Shown: positions 58,265-64,000 of the stretch, one piece after another | How positions within the stretch are numbered: position 1 is the stretch's first letter | How the letters are laid out: every line of letters begins with the position of its first letter | Origin: Rhyzopertha dominica | Lineage: Eukaryota > Arthropoda > Insecta > Coleoptera > Bostrichidae | NCBI GenBank assembly: GCA_025024175.1 | Contig: QCXZ01000041.1 | Span: 12,147,786 to 12,211,785 of the forward strand | DNA length: 64,000 bases | Direction: 5' to 3' | Translations under genes and position numbers: made by a program | The notes under the pieces: generated by a model | What the model was told of the DNA's origin: nothing | What the model saw: the letters and a program-made list of their open reading frames with translations, nothing else | Database searches by the model: none

Positions 58265-58340
58265 GGTATCCAAGTCTCATGGTGTAACAGGTAAAACATT
58301 TGCTTGTAAGCTGGGAGATCCAGGTTCAAAACACCTCTGC
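58265..58340 (+). repeat. tRNA-like sequence, probable SINE head
   Basis: GTCTCATGGTGTAACAGGTA resembles a Pol III A box region and GATCCAGGTTCAAAAC a B box, spaced about 35 nt apart as in tRNAs, with TTGTAA in the anticodon-loop position. Stems pair poorly, so a decayed tRNA-derived SINE is more likely than a tRNA gene. Confidence 0.42.
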
Positions 58341-61300
58341 ATTGATTTTATTAGACAACATAACGGATCCATTTCAAGACCTAAAAGTTTCTATGACATG
58401 AATGGATAACAAAAGGTTTTTTTTATTGTAAATGTTGGCATGGGTAAGGATAGAATCTCAATTCTCCTGCTTACAATAAAGTGCCTTTAAGAGAAAAACA
58501 GTGGATAGCTTTGTAGCCTTAAAATAGTTATGTTCATGAATTTTGAATTTTCCATAATTATTGTGCATGCAATACACGGAAAGTAGATGCTGGAGAAGGC
58601 AATGGTATGAAATTTATGACTAGAAACAATTAGTATTTTTATTCTGTAGGCAAAAATACCATAATCCAATTCAACGCTAAATTCTAACTCTTTTGCAAAA
58701 GTGTCCAATAAAGAACAGTTTTCGCTACAAATTAACGAAAGAAGCCTCCAAATGCAAAAGTTTGCGGTTCTTTTGGAACCTCTTGTTAATGGTGACTGTT
58801 ATTCTAACAATTATCAGTTTTAATTACCAGAAGCAAATTAAGAGAGAAGTTGAGCAAATTAAATTTAAGTAACAAATACTATATTTGGAATTACTTTGGT
58901 AATAATAAAATTCGGTGTCATTCAAGATGTAATGCAAGTGCGACTATTAATAGTCCCTTAGGTTGTATTACTTTACTTAACCTAAGAATAATAAAGAGGC
59001 GTATAAAATATTCCGTTCTTCCCTCTCGTGTAATGGTATTCCAGTTCCTAAGCTAAAGCTTACAGATGGCGCCTCGCTTTCAGATGAAGACCATCTAATA
59101 CTCGGTTTTACAAATTACACCCGGACAGTTCGTGCTCTTTTTTGTTCGTGAAATTTATATATAATAATATCTTTGATTTGCTGGCACGTGTTTGGTAAAA
59201 CTCCACCTCCACTACAACCAACCAAATTCATCCTTTGGTGGATCATGATAAAAATTTTGGTGATATTGATCTCTCAGCGTCATTGAACAATCGTTTCCGA
59301 TACNACCAGTCTTCCTTATTGACTGAATGACTATTCCTATCTAGTTAGTGGAGCTGAAATTGCCTTATTCGAGGAAGTCTCATTCCTCGTATCTGATAAG
59401 TGCTGAGGAAGTAAAGAGATGGGATGGAAACTTGATGACATTGGCTAAGTGACTCCATCTAGATTATAGGCTAATATTTAAATTTGCTGGGTCTTCTAAA
59501 GTTAAGGCTGGTACCACCAAAAATATTTACCGAAAAGTTTCCATCCAACTCAAAATAATATTGCTTCCATCGCTATGTACATGTAGTTGAAAGTAATTGA
59601 AATTAATTTTAATTTTTAACGCCCTATATGTCCTCAACTTTTTATTATTTATGTGGGTGTCCATGAATGCTTTCCCGTGATTTTACTCCGTCAGTGGATG
59701 ACTAATGTCAAGGCACTACCAACCAACTTAGCTAAATTTTAAATGAGCAAAACACAAAGACACCAATGCCGCAGCTCTAGAATTTTTTAATTGCCGACTA
59801 ATTATTGTAGGTCCGCGTAAACGCTTAATGGCGAACACGTTAATGAGAACACTTCATAAGGCGGACACGCATTGTTGCAATGACGTCAAAGAAAGTTCAA
59901 CAAGCGGAACATTTCCTCCTGATATTGCGTTCGAATGAGCGTTGAACTGCGTTGCCCACGGGTTCCTGCTTCTGAAAGAAGTTCGTATCGCACTAGTACT
60001 AGGTACACGGACAATATCTAACAGAATACTTAAATATTTACCACGGTCCAAGGATGGAATATTTTTAAACGTCACCTGCTGTTGGATTGTTGCGCTTCGG
60101 GCTTTGGCTGGCTATTTCTTATTCCGACTGCAAATGTATCTCACTGGTATTGACGTCAACGCATACCTAGAGTGGTGGCGAAAAAACCATGTTGCAAGTA
60201 AAAAGTGTGTAACCTGATCTTGTTTGACGTTATTGTTGAGAACATAATTGGTTAAAACTGTTTGAGCGTAACTGTGTATCGTGTTGCAAGCTATAAAAAG
60301 CCTCCATCGGGAGCTATAGGGTAAATGGCTTATTTTACGATTAGAAGTTCATTATAATATGTATCCTGAATAACGGAAATAGTTTTTAGATGTAAATATC
60401 ATCCAATTCTGATAAAACTTGGTGGCTTTGTTTGCAGTACCAACGGGCGAATTGATATTTAGGGGAAGATTTTGCAGTAGGCTACCTGAAGCTTTCAGAT
60501 GCATCATGAATTAAAAAAAACTGCAGTATCTTACGAAAGATGGCTGTGATCCGCTTGGGTCTGCCAAGACTATCCATCTTTCAATTTAATACAGATATGT
60601 CAAAAAAGGGAAATGTGCTGGAGCTCCATCATATATTGTACATAATAGACACAATTCCTTGGCAAAAGTTGTACATTTACAAGTACTATGTGTCTCAGAA
60701 AATGTCTGTATACTAAACTATATATTCAGGAAAAAATTTTCTGGAAAAAAATTGTCTTCACGAATAAAGAGAATTTGAACGTCAAGATATGGACGTATAT
60801 GAGTGTCTCATTGGCATGAATTAGTCAAAAGAGTACGTGAAAACCGTGTACATGTGGTAGGAGTAAAGCTGAAGAGTATGTATTGCATGCCAGACACTTA
60901 AATATGTGACAATTTTACTGGTGCTGTTGTTGGATAACCCAAGAGATGGAGTAATAAATACGCATGATCTTCACGTGATTTTTAAACGCAGCTTTCCTAT
61001 TGGTCGTCCGCAACCGAGGGAGATCTGCTTCAACCCCGTTTCACACTAGCCAACCTTACCGATCGCCCGAAATTCGACCATTCGTGTTTTCGCGTTTCGT
61101 CTCATTCAGTTTGCCTCTGTGCTTTGGATTCTTTTGTATATTGCCAAATGGAATCTTTGAGTAAACTTTTTTGTTGCAAATTCCAAACCCAAACGTTCGC
61201 TAAGTCCAGAAAAAGTGAGATTATGTGTTGTGCGGTTGTTGGACTTTTCGGAAGGGAAGGGGTTGCGATCACGTGATAGATGTGTGGACTACACGTGATC

Positions 61301-61442
61301 ACTTCATCTGTTGGGTGATCCTACTATAGTTTATGAGAGATTTTCTATTTCAATCAAAATCTTTGGTTTGTGGGGTTCTAACAAACGGGATACAATGAAA
61401 TCTTAGTCTTTTTGCGTTAGACCGCGGCTGATTTTGGAATAA
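58341..61442. other. Intergenic or intronic DNA
   Basis: Mostly AT-rich with no gene. 59800-60240 is GC-richer with TGACGTCA at 59881 and 60151 and a 91-codon open frame of unknown nature. 60740-60840 reads IVFTNKENLNVKIW on the plus strand, faintly like the first catalytic block of a mariner transposase. 61080-61330 holds CACGTGATC palindromic words and may belong to the Penelope element that follows. Confidence 0.35.
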
Positions 61443-61486
61443 GATCGACCTTTCGGCTACACTTTCAAAGGGCATCATCAGGTTAG
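61443..61486 (-). ncRNA. Hammerhead ribozyme-like motif of Penelope-like element 4
   Basis: Minus strand has canonical CTGATGA, then a stem region with CTTTGAAAG, then CGAAAGGTCG. Both invariant boxes CUGANGA and GAAA are intact. It lies about 120 nt 3' of the endonuclease coding end, in the terminal repeat position typical of Penelope-like elements. Helix II pairing is imperfect in this copy, so activity is uncertain. Confidence 0.68.
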
Positions 61487-61599
61487 GAACAAGGAGTATG
61501 GAATATGGTATAAACCTATAACGCGAGGAACACGTCCGAGCTGAACCAAATCCTAAGGAGGAAAGAGAATGGTAACGATAGATGACGTTGTATCTGGCG

Positions 61600-62310
61600 T
61601 TACGAGGATGTGGGAGATTGTGAAAGTGGGGATAACCGTTGTGTGATTGGGTACCAAATAGTGGAGAGACGATAACCATCTTCGCGATTTAGATTATTCA
61701 GATATTTTGAAATTTCATGGCTTCTCCGAATTTTCGGGTTATAAGAAAAGTCGCTAGAACTAACTGACACATTGTCAAACAAAATATTGTGACCGGTTTC
61801 ATGCTGATGTTCGGCTACTGCTGAGTTGGTGAAGAAACATGACTTTATGCAGCGTTTATATTCGTTAAGCCTGGTTTCAATGGATCTACCTGTTTCGCCG
61901 ATATATACGGCAGCGCACGAACAAGGGATGCTGCGAATAACTCTAGAAGATAGGTGATTTATTTTGTTCTTCGGAGATGGAAGAATCTGCGACATTTTGG
62001 AAGGGGGCTGAGATGTTTCCTAAGAACATAGGGAAGTAAAACAGTCGATCTATAATTTGGGAGTTCGAGAGTCACTTTGAATTTGGGATAAAGATGACGA
62101 TTAATTGCAGATAGTATCTCACGGTTATTATACCCGTTGTTGGCCAGATTGATGCTTGGCTGTTGCAATTCAATTCGAAGTTTGCCCGTTAACAAGAGAA
62201 TTTAGAACAACACATTTTTGTGATGAGAAGACGCATGCAAGTACCGATCTGTGTGGGTGGCTTTGCATTAGACAGAGTGGCCCAGGTTTTAAAAACCTTT
62301 CACAGGCGCT
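61600..62310 (-). pseudogene. Penelope-like element remnant 4 (RT tail, linker and GIY-YIG endonuclease)
   Basis: Minus strand in order: THTDRYLHASSHHK (end of RT, about 62250), NNGYNNREILSAINRHLYPK (linker, about 62090-62140), then an open frame from 61995 with SSRVIRSIPCSCAAVYIGET, GRSIETRLNEYKRC, NSAVAEHQHETGHNILFDNV, EISKYLNNLNREDGYRLST. The CSCxxVYIGET, R of the R-S-I-x-x-R-L motif, H..H and ExSKxxNNxNREDG blocks are the complete GIY-YIG nuclease of this family. A frameshift near 62010 and missing N-terminal RT make it non-autonomous. Least decayed Penelope copy here, with its hammerhead just downstream. Confidence 0.9.
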
Positions 62311-64000
62311 TACATCTTTTAACTTATCATTCATAGGCTAATAAGGTGGATGTTGGTCATTTCAGAATTCGTAAAAGTCATAATTATGAGATAAAGGCAA
62401 ATTCAACTTATACTTCGCCATCCACTTTGATAATTATTTACTTTTACGCAAAGTCTTCGGCAATTTGGGATGCATGTCTATAGCGTCATTGAAACAAGGA
62501 ATTACTTCCTTCAATGCCCACATGACAGTCTCTATATCACGCTTGTATGTGGTACCTTTAAAAAGTATATATCAACAAGGAGATATAACTAAGGAGTTAC
62601 CCCTAATTTACTGCTAGAGAGATTTCTTCAATTAGGATGAGAATTTTTCAGTGGGCTTACTTAAACAGATTTGGAATTCAACATATAAGGAGTAAAGAAG
62701 GCTGTAAAGTTGCGCAGTTTTACGTGCTCATGAATCTCAAATGAAAACACATGTTACACCCTTACAAGAAACAAACCAATACTGTTAATTTTTTTACTAC
62801 TGTATTTAATTTTTGGATTTATCTAAAGCTGTTTCAGACAACTGGTATTTAATTTCACCTTTGTAACAACCATATTGATTTTTTATATATCTGAATTCAA
62901 TATTTTTCCTATGTATGCCTTTTTCTTCTCTTTTATGATGCGTTTGTCGTATTACTAAACACGTCTGCTGTTAACGTAAGATTTATTGTATTACATTTGT
63001 TACTACCAAAAGAACGTTGTACGTATATACATAAAGTATGTTTTCTAACAAGAAAAATGCGGCTTATTGAAAATTAGGCAACCGACAGTGGAAAAAAACT
63101 AAAAAACATGTTTATTATTTGGGATACGGCGGGATCAATAATATTTCCCAGCACTTTATAACAGGTAGAACGTAATCAAACCAATTCTAAATAAATGTGT
63201 AATAGTTTGAATAACCTATCAAAAGAAGTTTAACGTAAAGAGACTTATGTAATCTAAGTGATCTTGCAGTGTATATCTTAAGAATTTTAAGTACCTTTCT
63301 TGAAGCAATATATCTGCATATAAACGTGGACCAACCATGTGTTTCGCTCCCCTAGGAGATAACTTTACTATACTCGTATTATAGTCTTGTTAAGCGATTG
63401 CTGAAATAGTATAAAAAGTCATTATTTTCAGGTCACATACCTAATCTGTCCATAAAAAAGTAGCTCTGAATCATAGCTAATTACAGGAACGGGTTTTGTC
63501 TGGTCACAGAATTTCCTGGCAGTATGATTAGTGTCTGTTCTTCTTAACTAGCATCTGCAAAATACTTTTCTCCGGGCAGGATCATTTTGCCTTATGTGAC
63601 GTGCTTTTAGATAAATATACTACCGATATAATTTTTTTGCCAAAAGGATGAACTTCAGCTTCTTTGGATTTTTTTTATCAAAGCCTTTTTTGTGTACAGT
63701 TGGTCATATAACTCGATTGATTGCTGTACGAAAAGGGCGTGAACTTTTTCGTCGTTAGTAGAAAACAGAATCCACATTTCCTAATTTTTCAAATTTAGTA
63801 TAACGAACGGCCTTCGGAATAATAGAGTATAAATTATTCTTGACAAACATATTTAAGCAATTTACGACGAAAAGTGGAACAGACATTAAATTTTTCTGCT
63901 TTATGTCGCTGATTCTTATCTTATTTAATTAACTGACAGAGTGCTTTCAGTAGGAAGTTCCTCGGTTTTATATGAATTTTAACTACTGTTTATAATTCGC
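62311..64000. other. AT-rich DNA at window end
   Basis: No recognisable coding, RNA or terminal-repeat feature. Confidence 0.4.

Noticed and set aside
59425..59545. Inverted TGGATGGAAACTT pair
   Set aside because: About 12 bp with mismatch and 100-bp spacing; expected by chance in a window of this size.
60740..60840. IVFTNKENLNVKIW-like stretch as a mariner catalytic block
   Set aside because: Catalytic Asp replaced and no supporting SPDLAPSD or terminal repeats within 1 kb.
1..64000. CRISPR arrays, operons, ribosome-binding sites, rRNA genes
   Set aside because: No regularly spaced repeats or prokaryotic gene organisation; the window is eukaryotic.

Overview
The window looks like AT-rich nuclear DNA from an insect. 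Evidence for this is the decayed transposons of typical insect families (Penelope-like, Jockey/CR1-like LINE, Ty1/copia, Gypsy, Tc1, mariner, hAT, THAP/P-like), a secreted histidine/glycine/lysine-rich protein of a type common in insects, an arthropod TCAGT initiator, and long gene-poor intervals. A beetle or other holometabolous insect is plausible, but the order cannot be fixed from sequence alone.

Host coding sequence is sparse. (1) A plus-strand exon at 24399-24704 and another at 55333-55719 both begin with an ATG-bearing open frame and both end in phase 0 at an AAG|GT splice donor. I infer two alternative first exons of one long gene whose shared exons lie to the right of the window; the product is not securely identified. 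(2) Between them, on the minus strand, is a complete intronless gene (36689-37441) for a 250-residue secreted His-rich protein, with TATA box, initiator and poly(A) signal all in place.

Most of the remainder is mobile DNA in decay. 0-7 kb: a tRNA-Gly-like sequence, a perfect 60-bp inverted repeat, and unrecognised AT-rich DNA. 7-10.2 kb: a copia remnant and a nearly full-length Tc1 element. 11.4-13.7 kb: a 234-bp TIR element, a Penelope-like element (PLE) and a 760-bp TIR element. 15.4-23.5 kb: mariner and other DDE fragments, a PLE C-terminus with hammerhead-ribozyme-like long terminal repeats, a LINE with endonuclease and RT remnants, an inverted-repeat element, and a second Tc1. 26.4-28.3 kb: a TIR element carrying a THAP-domain pseudogene, then a 697-bp element with long TIRs. 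30-46 kb: two PLE terminal-repeat pairs arranged head to head, a CAGGGTGTTC-type repeat family, two LINE RT fragments, a 145-bp MITE and a DDE transposase fragment. 45.6-47.9 kb: a Gypsy element split by a non-autonomous hAT with a perfect 8-bp target duplication. 52.9-64 kb: a long relative of the 234-bp element, the second host exon, small retroelement fragments, a tRNA-like SINE candidate, and a third PLE with a canonical hammerhead core.

The most striking themes are the recurrence of hammerhead-like PLE repeats in divergent pairs, the perfect 60-bp hairpin, the nested hAT-in-Gypsy insertion, and pairs of related elements that allow specific deletions to be read. All domain calls are from reading translations by eye; no database search was run.
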